Assembly: GCA_936450465.1 (NCBI GenBank)
Contig: OW388302.1
Coordinates: forward strand, 58,716,459-58,780,458
Length of the DNA stretch: 64,000 nt
Reading direction: 5' to 3'
From: Gibbula magus
Taxonomy: Eukaryota; Mollusca; Gastropoda; Trochida; Trochidae
The translations under genes were made by a program, and so were the position numbers. Of this stretch, positions 1-10,032 are shown in pieces. Position 1 is the stretch's first letter, and every line of letters starts with the position of its first letter. Under the pieces are notes generated by a model. That model ran no database searches. It saw only the letters and a program-made list of their open reading frames with translations, and was not told where the DNA came from.

Positions 1-198
1 GAGTCTGAGCCACCCGAAGTCTCGTCTGCAGACCCTCCAGAGAAGGGAGCCCAGAGCCGTGGGGACCAGCAGCAGTTCCAGCAGGGAACGCATGGGCAGC
101 AGCTAGTGACGAGGAGTCAGAAACAGATGAGACAATTCAGAAATGGAAGGGGGAGGAGAATTAGTAAAACGCTCAAACCACTGGGGTTTCTCAAACCG

Positions 199-345
199 AA
201 GTGCCGACAGCCGGATAGATGGGCATTTATGATCGCGTGCGATGTAGCGATGACTGGCTTCACGGGGAATGCGTAGGAGTAACGGCTGAAATGGCCAATA
301 AGATAAAGGAATGCCTGCCCTTGATTGGTTGCAGGCTAACAACTT
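199..345 (+). pseudogene. degenerate PHD finger, copy 1
   Basis: The reading CRQPDRWAFMIACD, followed in a shifted frame by DDWLHGECVG and EMANKI, matches the PHD finger at 1036-1180. A one-base loss near 241-250 breaks the frame between the second cysteine pair and the WxH-x2-C motif, and the final CPRC pair is not preserved. PHD fingers bind histone H3 tails through two zinc ions (C4HC3), but this copy cannot fold as one. It looks like the older duplicate of the copy at 1.05 kb. Confidence 0.55.
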
Positions 346-1035
346 TACAAGCTAATCGAGACCTTCAGCATGCGAGGCAGAGAAATAAAATGGGAAGAAA
401 GTCCAAGGAGATAAAGGAGAGGACCAGGGTCAAGGAGAGGGGGGCAGGAGCCAGAGACGTCCAGGACATCGGTCAGCAGCCCAAGACGGGGGAGAAGCCG
501 GGAAGAGGAACCACCTTCAGCCCGGAGAAGGAAGCAGACCAGACATCCCGGGGGTAAGGCGAGGAGCACCCTTGAGTCCGTCTAACGAGTCCGGAAAGGA
601 GACTAGGCAGGGTCGGAACAGGGAGAGGGATGGCAAAAACCACGGATCAGACATCCAACTCAACGTGGGATTTGAGGGACAAAATCATCAAACCAAAGAA
701 GTTAGACCTTCGACTTGGGGGCCAGCTCATCCTGGAGCGACGTCCAAATGGACACCAGCCCGGAGGGAAGCTCAAGCTTGCGCCAGATGCCAACTGTTGA
801 AAGCCAGGAAGGGGAAACCTCCAGCGGAGGCAGCGAGGCAGAAAAGAGAGCCTGGAAGCGGTCCTGAAGGGGACTGGTGGAACAGCGACGTCAGAGGGCC
901 GGTCGTTCAAAATCGCAGTGTTGCATCCAGGCTGCGCGATTGCGGGATTCCCCCCTATTTACATACAGCTCCCGCAAAAAATCAATAATGATGGGGGAAC
1001 TGTCAGGCAATATATTCGTATATATATAATAATAT

Positions 1036-1644
1036 AATATAATATATTGCATGTGCCGACAGCCCGATGATGGGGCATTCATGATCGCGTGCGATGGGTG
1101 GTTTCACGGGAAGTGCGTAGGAATAAAGGCTGAAATGGCCGATGAGATGAGGGAATATACCTGTCCTCGATGTGATGACCTGTCACCTACTTCACCAATC
1201 CCCTTGTCTGATTGCAGGACCACAACTTTACCGCAGCTTGAACAAGATGAGAAGTGTGCAAAGGAGAGAGGAGACAGAGGAGAGGGGGAGAAGGCCAGGG
1301 AGGGGACCAGCCCAAAAAGAGGACACACAGTTCCAGGAGGCCCGGGGGGTTGTCGGACTCCCCCCCAGTGGAGAGAGAGCGCCGGGAAGGAGGCAGCAGG
1401 GGGAGAGGGGTCACCTTCAGCTTCGAGGCGGGGGTTGGTCCGGCCCGGGAGGGGGACCGCCCCAAGGAGGAGGGAAGATCCCAGGATTGGGACAGGGAGA
1501 CAGGACCCGGACAAGGAAGTTGGAGGGGAGCAGCCAGGCCGGAGAGCCAGGGTGGACAAGGGGCTGGCAGCAGCAGCTCCTACAAAAAGGGCCGGAGGTC
1601 GTGGAGAGAGTCCCGAGTACGAAAACGGTCAGACTCGACCATGA
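1036..1644 (+). pseudogene. PHD finger followed by basic low-complexity protein
   Basis: The frame reads YCMCRQPDDGAFMIACDG, then WFHGKCVGIK and EYTCPRC, a clear PHD finger over about 45 residues. Zinc ligands CMC, the first Cys of the second pair, H-x2-C and the final CPRC are visible. The second pair is short: after CDG comes WFH directly, with the expected Cys and two further residues missing, as if nine bases were lost in frame. The zinc site is therefore probably damaged. The frame then runs on through Glu/Arg/Gly-rich sequence to 1644. The first Met in the frame is inside the motif, so the true start probably lies upstream or in a lost exon. An overlapping +1-type ORF at 1254-2243 carries the longer Arg/Ser-rich protein. 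Confidence 0.6.
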
Positions 1645-2243
1645 AGCGGCGGAGGAGCCCGAGTCACCCAAAGTCACGGCTGCAAGTTCTCCGGACCAGG
1701 GAAGCAGGAAGGACGGGAGAGAGCAGCAGCTCCAGCCGAGAGAGACGGAGCAGCACGAACAGCTCCCAGGGAAGCCGAGGAAGGAAGGGGACATCGTCCG
1801 CCCAAGGGGAGGAGGAAGTGATTCAAGCCCTGGAGAGAATGGGGGAAGAGGTCGATCAACCGCGGGGCCAGAGCAGCCCAATTGCCCAAATGAAGAAGGT
1901 TAAGCGGGGACCCGAGGAACATGGGGCCGGCTCCCGGAAGAAGAAACCAGAGGGACTGGACGGCCCAAACAACCATCACTCAGACTTGTCCAGGAGCGCG
2001 ACGGGGAACTCCGTCTTGCATTCAGGGAGGAAGGGTGGAGGTGGACCAACAGTAGGAGGGCCAGTCCCGCCAGACAAGGGAGGGGGAGCAACAGTAGGAG
2101 GACCAGTCCCGCCAGACAAGAGAGGTGGAGCAACAGTAGGAGGACCAGTCCCGCCAGACAAGAGAGGAGGGGGGTTCCCGCCCAAGGAAAAGGGACCTCC
2201 CGTTGCCCGGTGCCAAGGTGCACCGCTGCATCAAAGAAATTGA
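1254..2243 (+). CDS. Arg/Ser/Glu-rich low-complexity ORF (329 codons)
   Basis: This is the longest open frame in the window. It is rich in Arg, Ser, Gly, Glu and Pro, with RS-domain-like stretches such as RRSPSHPKSR near residue 135, and it ends with three copies of a 14-residue repeat of the type GATVGGPVPPDKRG. There is no recognisable globular domain. It overlaps the PHD frame in a different phase, so a frameshift between PHD finger and tail is likely in the ancestor. DNA homologous to its middle part is found at 28160-28440 and 31690-31920, where the frame is broken. RS-like tails are common in proteins that bind RNA or chromatin, but a function cannot be assigned. The high GC content alone makes long chance ORFs more likely, so coding status is uncertain. 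Confidence 0.4.
   Translation: MCKGERRQRRGGEGQGGDQPKKRTHSSRRPGGLSDSPPVERERREGGSRGRGVTFSFEAGVGPAREGDRPKEEGRSQDWDRETGPGQGSWRGAARPESQGGQGAGSSSSYKKGRRSWRESRVRKRSDSTMKRRRSPSHPKSRLQVLRTREAGRTGESSSSSRERRSSTNSSQGSRGRKGTSSAQGEEEVIQALERMGEEVDQPRGQSSPIAQMKKVKRGPEEHGAGSRKKKPEGLDGPNNHHSDLSRSATGNSVLHSGRKGGGGPTVGGPVPPDKGGGATVGGPVPPDKRGGATVGGPVPPDKRGGGFPPKEKGPPVARCQGAPLHQRN
2041..2167 (+). repeat. 42-bp tandem repeat, 3 copies
   Basis: The phrase AACAGTAGGA begins at 2048, 2090 and 2132, giving a 42-bp period in frame with the surrounding ORF and encoding a Pro/Gly/Lys-rich 14-residue repeat. Confidence 0.9.
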
Positions 2244-2837
2244 AGGAGCATGCGGTGGATCAGCACGTCCCATCGTTTTTCTGGGACCGGCCCGGTGCCA
2301 CTCAGCAGGAGAGGGACAACAACCTGGAGAGGATCCGCCAGGCACTCCATCAGATAGCCAGTTGGATCATGGGTCCCGAAGGGACCATCAAACCTTGTGG
2401 AGGAGAGGGACAATCAACTCGGACATTCCGGACCAGAGCAACATCCCCACGTCGGCCTTCCCCAAGTTGCGCCGCCTTTGCACTCTCGAAGGATGGAGGC
2501 AACCGAGGAGGTTCGAGCTCCACCCCATCAATTCACCAGCAGCCCTCAGCCACTGGAGGGTTTTACTACATCTGCTGGGACAACTGAGGTCATCGGAACG
2601 AGTGGAGTTTCGACAACTACAGACACAGGCCCGCCCCAGGGAAACGAGGGAAGAGGACAGCGTCCGGCACCCTCGGACTAAGTCAACGGGGGCCCTCAAG
2701 CAGGAAGGAGAGACGAAGAGGCCTGTCCCATCGAGACCGCCACAGGCTACCCCCAGTCACCACCGGGAAGTGGACAGGCCCGCCCTAACCGACCCAATGC
2801 CTTCTGTCTCTAACCGCACGGTCGGTCAACCATTACC

Positions 2838-3644
2838 CAGGGCAACGATCTCGGTTATAGACTCGCACATGCACCTGGACAGGACCCGCCAGGACTGCTT
2901 CGGAAATCAGGGACGGAAAGGGACACTAGAAGATCTGCTAGCCAGAGGTCCCCAAGCCTCAGCGGGGTGGTCGAAGTATATTGCGACCCCGACACCCACC
3001 CGGATGGTCCATCCAACGAAGAGGGAGTAGTGCGGGCCGTGGGGGTCCATCCCAAAAGGGTCCACCAGTTAGATGACCGCGTGTTTGGGAGGATGGTCAA
3101 TCTTTGGCACCAGGCCGGAATCGTCGCAGGAGAGATGGGCCTTGACCGGTCGGTGCCCGCCAAGGACTGGGATAAACAAGAGGAGGCCCTCATACAGCAG
3201 GCCAGGGCTGTGCCCCCCGGAATAGCAATCGTCCTCCACGTGCGGGGACCACCCACAGACCCCTACGCCACGGATGTGCACTCCTCCTGCATATCCCTCC
3301 TAAGACAAGTCATCCCACGGACAACGCCCCTTCACGTCCACTGCTTCACAGGGAAGGTCAGGTCCGTAGAAGAATGGAAGAGGAACTTCCCGAATGTCCA
3401 TTTCGGCTTCACCGGTAAAGTCGCCGGCTTTGACCAGGCCCAGCTCCAAGCCTTGCGCAGCATTGACCGGGACAGGCTGCTGGTGGAGAAGGACTCCCCA
3501 TACCTACCACCGAAAGGGTTCCATATCAACAGCCCGAACCTAATAGGGTATGTCGTACAGGCGGTGGCGCAGTTCCGGGGAGAGACCGGGGAGGAAGTGG
3601 CCGGGTACACGTGGACCAATGCGTGTGCCCTCTACTCCTCCTAG
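2838..3644 (+). pseudogene. TatD-family metal-dependent hydrolase, frameshifted
   Basis: TatD proteins are TIM-barrel nucleases or hydrolases that use two metal ions. All the usual landmarks are here in order: IDSHMHLD (HxH metal site) at about 2855, GVHPK near 3045, GEMGLD near 3130, LHVRG near 3235, HCFTG near 3340 and EKDSPYL near 3490. The length, about 265 codons, fits the family. The protein is split between two frames: the HxH part ends in the frame stopping at 3030, while everything from EVYCDPD at about 2970 is in the next frame and stops at 3644. So one small indel between about 2930 and 2967 breaks it. It follows the Arg/Ser-rich ORF, and no separate promoter is seen. A cellular TATDN gene is unlikely because the setting is repetitive and intronless. 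Whether the frameshift is a mutation or a programmed shift cannot be told. Confidence 0.75.
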
Positions 3645-3688
3645 CTGACGCCAAGGGCGACGGAGGGGGCGGCCAGACCACACTAAGG

Positions 3689-3925
3689 CCGTCCCGCACA
3701 GACCAGGGTCCAGGAGAGATGGGCGGCCCTACGACCCCTGGCCGTCCCGCACAAACCAGGGTCCAGGAGAGATGGGCGGCCTTACTACCCCGGGCCGTCC
3801 CGCGCAAACCAGGGTCCAGGAGAGATGGGCGGCCCTACTACCCCGGGCCGTCCCGCACAACCAGGTCCAAGGAAAGATGGGCGGCCCTGCTACCCCCGGC
3901 TGTCCCGTATCACCCAGGCCCAGAA
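3689..3925 (+). repeat. 53-bp tandem repeat downstream of TatD
   Basis: Four copies start at 3689, 3742, 3795 and 3848, each with CCGTCCCGC and GATGGGCGGCC, followed by a decayed partial fifth from 3901. The period is not a multiple of three, so it is not a protein repeat. It lies just after the TatD stop, as subterminal repeats of transposons often do. Confidence 0.9.
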
Positions 3926-4080
3926 ACCGGAGGGAGTCCAGACCGAGAGGGAGGCCTAGAAAACGGGGAAGGATGTGGTGAACCGAGGCTGATCCAAGGT
4001 CAAGGCCGGGTCACGACCCACCGGAAGCTGCCGGAATCAGCCGAGGTTCACCGAGAGTTGTTGATCCGCCATTAAGCAAG

Positions 4081-5030
4081 TAAGTTGAGCCCTCGTCTCC
4101 TGCTTGTTTTGTGGCACTTATCGCAGCTAATAAGCGCTTATTGGTTATACATATTAATGGTAAAGTGATCACGATAGTATAGGTTTACTACAATAGGTTT
4201 ACTACAGAATCTAACAGTGACAAAACTCTCAAAACAACGTTTTGATTAAATTCAGGCCTACTTCAAAATATGTTAAAATAAAGGTTGAATATTCACTTTC
4301 ATTTTCAAATGATACATTATATATAATATTATTTTATTTATGAATAAATAATGTATGTAAAATGAAAAGTATGTAGGCCTACACAACTTAAATGATCGAG
4401 GTAAAATTCTTTTATTTAAGACTTTTAAATTGAATAACTAATTGTGTGAATAGTAATTAAAGCTTTTATCCCTAAAAATGACCACAATGCAGGCTTCATT
4501 TTGCGATATGTACATATGACATACATATCCTTTTTATAATTTATTTTAGCCTTAGTCTTTTTAAAGGCTTTTCTTGTTATCCGAGTCGCCATGCTGCTTC
4601 AATAATGGCCGACAAAGTGGCTTCCGCGAAGCATGTTGCGTTTAAACGACTATATTCGTAGGTACGGAAACGTCAGGAGCATGCTTAACAAATATTCGCA
4701 CAACATATGCCCAATTGAGTGAATGATTTAGAGTGTGTTAGTTATTGTTTAACGAAATCTGGACGATATTAGTGTCATTTAAGCGGCGAGATATTAGATT
4801 TATTATTTTTTGTTTTGCAAAAGTAAGCAGGAAACGGCACGAAGATAGTAAATTGGCCAAATTGAAAAAAAAAACCCACTTTATTTTGTTATGTCATTTT
4901 CCTTTTCTTTTAGTGGTTTTTTTTTTCATTTTAATTTCCCAACATTACATTGTGTTTACATGTAAGTTTTGTACATTGCGTAAGCATTTATCATTCACAT
5001 GTTGAATCACTTATTAAGGAGAGAATGGAA
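4081..5030. other. AT-rich spacer with a MADKVASAK-like leader
   Basis: Mostly AT-rich sequence without a supported gene. At 4603-4660 a short coding-like stretch reads MADKVASAKHVAFKRLYS before a stop. It is homologous at DNA level to 36551-36615. Nothing else is recognised. Confidence 0.5.
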
Positions 5031-5935
5031 GGTTGACCAGAATGTGTAGAAATTGGCATAGTTGCAGTTAAAGAATGCAATCGTCCTGGTTGTTTGGTAA
5101 TATCTGATGATTTCTTGTTGAAATGCCATAAAATATAGGCGTTTTTCGTTCTACTAGAATTGTAAATGTATTGTTTAGTTACCAAAGCAACAGCGTTTAA
5201 AGGATTTTTATTTACACCTTTAAAACCAAACAAAAATAATGTTTTCATTTGTGAAAACAATTTCTCCATCTGCAACCGTGCCAAGCCATTCCACTAAATA
5301 ATTCCAAAGTTCAATAACATAATCACATTCACATAGTAAATGTACAATATTTTCATTTTCTAACTCAATAAATAAAATAACAAAGTGGGGATTCACAGTA
5401 CCCAATATTGTACAGATAATGTCTTGTTGCCAGAATATTATGCATTATTGTAAATTGAAGCCATTTCCAATTTACATGAGCTTTACATCTATTTGCCATT
5501 AAATTATAATTCAGTTTTTATCTGGTATAATTTTCTTGAAAAATATTTGTTCATCTCTGTGAACTTGCTGTTTCTATAATTTTTGCATTTAATAAAGTCA
5601 GATAAAAATATTTGCTTGTTTTTTCTTTACTGTGCAATATATTTCTATTAAAAGGAAAAAGTTGATCCATTCATCTTTATTATTGTTCCGTCGAAATTTG
5701 ATTTTATGAACATTTTGATTGCATTTCGCATGGAAAGGTAAGTTAGAAAATTAATGTCAATATCATAAATTCCACAAAATTTTTCACAGGTATATATTTC
5801 CCTGATTTCTTTCAGAAAATCATTTACATATAAAATACCTCTATTTTGACATTTTTGGTTGGCAATATATTTATTACCAACAGTCACATTGCAATTGTAC
5901 CAAACAGACCAAACAAACAGGGTCTTTTATTTGTT
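5030..5935 (-). pseudogene. LINE 3' end (L1/Tx1-like) with RT zinc-binding region
   Basis: On the minus strand, broken frames give in order NKYIANQKCQNRGILYVNDF, FLTYLSMRNAI, KAHVNWKWLQFTIMHNILAT, then HLLCECDYVIELWNYLVEWL and TKQYIYNS. This order matches the C-terminal part of L1/Tx1-type non-LTR reverse transcriptases, ending in the zf-RVT zinc region with its C..H..C pattern. Several stops and shifts show that it is dead. The 5' end is missing beyond about 5935, and no clear poly(A) or microsatellite tail is seen at 5030. The clade assignment is from recall of family patterns. Confidence 0.65.
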
Positions 5936-6103
5936 AAATCGTTACTTCGATGAATATGTACGAACGTTTCATTATTTTGAAAATAGGGAGGAGCAAATAT
6001 CTGCCATTCGTGCCCTTGAGGCATTGTATACTATTTTGACGCTGGTGGTTTGACAGGGGCGTGTATCGCTTAGAATCGGCGTTTGAAAGACATATACCTA
6101 TAT

Positions 6104-6142
6104 AGTGAGTGAGTTATTGTTTAACGCCGCTTCGGTAGTATA
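6104..6142 (-). repeat. short SINE-tail fragment
   Basis: GTGAGTGAGTTATTGTTTAACGCCGCTTCGG is a fragment of the short repeat described at 8455-8529. Confidence 0.6.
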
Positions 6143-6226
6143 TATAGACCCTACCCTATTACTATATAAAAGGAAATGGATGTAACGACGAAACCACCCC
6201 ATGCTCATTCAAAGTCATATTTTGCA

Positions 6227-6526
6227 GGGGGCGGGATAGCGCAGTGTTTAGCGCGTTCGGCTTCGGATCAAGAGGTCCGGGGATCGAATCACGAGACTTT
6301 GTCTGCAGTAAAGAACTGTTCTACACGCAGTAACGTGTGGGTGCAATGCTACACTGAATTTCAGCGTAGTACCACCCATGGTTCGCTAGTTCCAGGCAAT
6401 GTTAGCAGGTTCCACCGCAATGCATAGCCACATGGCGTTGCGGGCTTTCACCCTGCCATAATACTAGCAGCCGCAATATAAGTGAAATACTCTTGAAAGC
6501 GGCGTTAAACCCCAATTCGCCTCAAC
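6227..6526 (+). mobile_element. tRNA-derived SINE, full-length copy
   Basis: About 300 bp with a tRNA-like head (A-box region GGGATAGCGCAGTG, B-box region near 6285), a middle part, and the 3' tail reading AAAGCGGCGTTAAACCCC. Flanks TCATATTTTGCA (6215-6226) and TCATATGTTGCA (6527-6538) are a 12-bp target-site duplication with one mismatch. Near the B box it lacks the short stretch around CCAGGGGCACGGC seen in other copies. SINEs carry no genes; they are transcribed by RNA polymerase III and moved by a partner LINE. Confidence 0.85.
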
Positions 6527-6949
6527 TCATATGTTGCATCAAAAAAATTTTTTATGGCACAGATTTCCCTACAAAATGAGCTATATGTGGTCACAATCGG
6601 ATCATTATTTCAACAGGTATGGTACAAGTCAGTCTGTATATCGCTACCTCCAAACTTTCAAGCCGATTTCCCCGCTCACGAAAATCAGCGAAAACTCACC
6701 TTTTAAAATCGTTTATTAATTCCAGCAATGTTGACAGCACCTATGAATCGGCAGATTTGAACCGCAGAGTGAAACTACAGTACAGTGGTCTCCGGTTTAT
6801 CTTTGGAAATCCAGTCGAATCCGAAGTTTTTTTTAAAAGTGTCGCAACAAACAAATTTCATAATTTAAGTTCTTTGGAAATTAGGTTAAAATTTATTTTT
6901 TCATTTTTTTACCAAAAATTCCAATGGAAATTCTTTTTCCAATGAATTT

Positions 6950-7840
6950 CTTTTAACCAATGTTGAGGCCGTTCGGGCAATAGAGGCAAATTACCAGCCA
7001 GCCCTAGATATTTTGCAGGAACAATTTGGTAATATTCAAATGACTATTTCAGCTTATATGGGTGATATTTTGAAATTACTTGCATTTAAAAGTGAACAAA
7101 ATTGTCACAGTTAAATTTTGTTTATGATAAGGAGAATATAAACATTAGGGTCATACCTGTCATCATTCATGTCAAAACTGCCACATGACATTTGCATACA
7201 AATTGCTAGGCTCACAAAACAAGATGTTTGATAAATTGATGACATTATGGATATACCGAGGAGCGAAATTCATGCACGTGAGATGAGATCATCTTTGTAG
7301 GCAAGAGACAGAAAATGGACAGAGCCACCAAAATCAAGTCCTGTTAGTGCGTCAACATTCACATCAAACATACAGACACGGCAAAACCAAGGTAATTGGA
7401 TACCAAATTGTGATTTTCACATCAAACATACAGACAAGGCAAAACCAAGGTAGTTGGATACCAAATTGTGATTTTTCACATCAAACATACAGACAAGGCA
7501 AAACCAAGGTAATTGGATACCAAATTGTGCTTTTTGCTCAGAGCAACACTATTCATCATCATCTTGTGAAAATGTGAAAACATTTTTGACAGATGACAGG
7601 TTCTGAGGGAGGCACAAAGGTGTTTTTTTGGTGCTTCAAAACTGGACATAATGCATTTCATTGTAACAGTGGAAAATGTTGCAAAACTTGCAAGCAGGCT
7701 TATCATCATTCAGTCTGAAAACAGAACAGCAATTCATTTAGTCAGCACACACAACCCAGATGACAATTGACGGATGGTGAAAACGTTACAAGTACAACAA
7801 CTGTGAGAAAAGAAAAATCAAAGGTGCTGTTCCAAACAGC
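6950..7840 (+). pseudogene. BEL/Pao retrotransposon gag remnant
   Basis: The translation at about 6960-7100 reads ANYQPALDILQEQFGNIQMT, a good fit to the DUF1759 gag region of BEL/Pao elements, followed by EIHAREMRSSL near 7265. At about 7540-7720 cysteine/histidine-rich pieces CSEQHYSSSCENVKTF and CCKTCKQAYHH match the zinc-binding part that follows DUF1759 in this group. Frames shift several times and stops are present. Pol and LTRs are absent; the element is cut on the right by the LINE starting at 7850. The stretch between the two recognisable parts has expanded into a tandem repeat (7360-7535). Confidence 0.6.
7360..7535 (+). repeat. 58-59-bp tandem repeat, 3 copies
   Basis: CACATCAAACATACAGACA starts at 7360, 7418 and 7477, each followed by GGCAAAACCAAGGTA and TTGGATACCAAATTGTG. 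It lies inside the BEL/Pao gag remnant. Confidence 0.9.
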
Positions 7841-7849
7841 TACAGCCTG

Positions 7850-9690
7850 TGAATGAATGAATGAATGATCTGTATTTCCTCCATTATGATGAAGAGTTAC
7901 ATAACAAACATTTCAAAAGATTCCATTGACATTATTTATATGTACATGAGATATTATTTCACAAAGAGATTTACAAATATAATAGAGCTTGCAGGTTCCA
8001 GGAACTGACGCATCGTGCTGTAATGTCAATAAATACAGTCCACTCATGAAGCGATAGGTTTTCTATGAGTGCTGTGATTCCACCAAGCATGGTAGTAATC
8101 TTAAGTTCTTCATCATCACAGTCTTCTAATTTCATATAGTTTTCGAGAGTCATGTTGTCGAATAAACGTTCAAATAATGCATTACGCTTAGAAAGTATAG
8201 AGCAGCAGTGTAGCAGTTGGTGTTTCACTACATCGTCACAGAGTTGACACATGCCACCTACAACAGGCAGTATACCTAGTTTTACGAGACTGTGGACACT
8301 TCTGGTAGATATCGGGTACAGCTCGCACATTCCCCATAGTCTATGTGGCGCTAAAGCACTGTTGATACTGGCATATCTGTTCATTTCTGGTGTCTGATTG
8401 TTCCGTCTCTGCTATTTTTCTATTTATAGTGTTTTTCAATTCTAGTTTATCTGGAGTGAGTGAGTGAGTTATTGTTTAACGCCGCTTCGGCAGTGTTGCA
8501 GCCATTAGCGGCGAGATGTTTAATTTATTTGCCTAATTTAAAAAAGAAGAAAATTGCAATTGAAAAACAGGTACACGGCACGTAGGCCGCAAAAACATCA
8601 GCGTATTTATCTGGAAAGTAACCATGAATGCAGTTACTGATGCCCATAGATCGTACTTATGTACTATTTGTAGCAGATCATGGGTCAAGCAATTGTTGGA
8701 AATGTTATTCACAACGTATTGTCCTATTCTGAATAAAAACACCCTTTTATGGATGCTTCCAATATCAGTTCGACATAGACGGCAGAACAGAATGAGTTTG
8801 AGTCTGTCAATGGTTCCATGCATTGACCACAGACCTAAGCTTTGCACGGTTGACAGCGTTGATGATCGTTTATGAAAGTTTTCTACTATTCTGGAAAACT
8901 TTATTTGGATAATGTCCATGGCTTTATATTCTGTTTCAGTGATGTTTGTCCAGAATTCACAGGCATAGAATGCACAGGGTAGAATTACTCTACTCTATAT
9001 TTTGACACATCCTATAGGTCTAATGCCACCAGCTTTTAAGCCAATGTCTTTTAATGATTAATTAATTTTCTTGCCTTTGCACAGGAGCGCTCAGTTCTCT
9101 CTGCTTGAATTTTGTGACATATTAATGATCCAGCATATATGGTGTTTGTTGCTATAGGAATAGTCTTTTTTCCAAGCGTAAATGCCAAGTTTGTATCAAC
9201 TGAGTGTCCTCCTTTGAAAACAACCACACCACTTTTATCTGCATTGTATGCGAGACGCCATTTAGTAGCATAGGCCTGTAGGGTGTTTAACATGACCTGT
9301 AAACCGTTTGGCTGAGGGCTGAGCAGTGTTGTGTCATCTGCTAGAAGTGTACTGGGGATATGCTCATCTCCAAGAACAAAACCTTTTGACATCATATCCA
9401 GTTCTTTGATGAGGTCATTGATGTAGACCAGGAACATGAAAGCAGAGAGTACGTACTCTCCCTTGGCATACACCCTGTCTTATGTTGAATTTTCGGCTTG
9501 TACATCCGTCATGGAGGATATTTGCACACGAGTGTTTATAACTCTGATTTACGAGCTGCCACACACGGTCGTGAATTCCAAGATCAAATAGCTTTACTAA
9601 TAGTCCATTATGCCAGATGCGATCGAAGGCTTTCTCATTGTCTAAAAAGCACTTTAAACGTTTGATCATCTCTGTGCACTTCTATATCGA
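7850..9690 (-). pseudogene. non-LTR retrotransposon (LINE) reverse transcriptase, truncated
   Basis: Reading the minus strand from about 9670 down, the RT palm motifs appear in order: FLDNEKAFDRIW (motif A), RQGVCQG and FLVYINDL (motif B region), LADDTTLLS (catalytic motif C, with Leu for the usual Tyr/Phe before ADD) near 9330, then a thumb/C-terminal region through YNADKSGVVVF. The C-terminal part continues at 8533-8919 and, after a short inserted repeat, at 7971-8384 with a Cys-rich stretch GGMCQLCDDVVKHQLLHC. The 3' end is marked by the microsatellite tail (TGAA)n at 7851-7868. At least two frameshifts and the insertion at 8455 kill it, and endonuclease and ORF1 are missing. It is a 5'-truncated copy, as is usual for LINEs. 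Confidence 0.8.
8455..8529 (-). repeat. short tail-only repeat inserted in the LINE
   Basis: A 70-75 bp element, beginning GAGTGAGTGAGTTATTG with TTTAACGCCGCTTCGGCAG and ending CATTAGCGGCGAGAT. Related copies or fragments are at 6104, 10277, 28090 (opposite strand), 34792, 36313, 36826 and 56012. It resembles the 3' tail of the longer SINE family but with a different distal part. Confidence 0.75.
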
Positions 9691-9966
9691 GGAGAGACTG
9701 TCAAACTCTTATCTGAATTCCTATCATCAGTAGGTCTAAAACAAGCCATTCCATGTGTCACCCCTCACGAGCAGGGTCATATTTATTAGGTCCACCAGTA
9801 ATGCCTTCCCTGTGTACATGTACCATTTACCACATCTAACTTAAAACCTTTCTCACAGTTAAACTGTCGAATGTTCTGTATCTATAGGATTAACATTTCA
9901 ATTCACATGGCAGAAGCAGCACAAGTGGACACTGCAAAATGTGGGAAGAGGTAAATATATATATAT

Positions 9967-10032
<66 letters not shown>

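Larger units (their letters stand above)
1..4080 (+). mobile_element. GC-rich PHD/TatD retroelement-associated block
   Basis: The first 4 kb is far richer in GC than the rest of the window and reads, in order, as a damaged PHD finger, Arg/Ser/Glu-rich low-complexity protein, a second PHD finger, more Arg/Ser-rich protein, a 14-residue repeat, and a TatD-like hydrolase. The start (1-110) resembles 1654-1740, so the PHD plus Ser/Arg segment appears twice. Related DNA recurs at 28121-28565 and 31666-32090, so this is a dispersed repeat and not a single-copy gene. At 31.6 kb the related DNA directly follows a Ty3/Gypsy integrase fragment, which suggests the block is the 3' cargo of a Gypsy-type element. 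No LTRs were identified here, and the left end is cut by the window edge. Confidence 0.6.

Noticed and set aside
345..2345. Pro/Leu/Ser-rich minus-strand ORFs in the GC-rich block
   Set aside because: They are antisense to the Arg/Ser/Glu-rich frames and arise from GC content.
6227..6300. tRNA gene in the SINE head
   Set aside because: It belongs to a repeat with target-site duplications and a long non-tRNA body.
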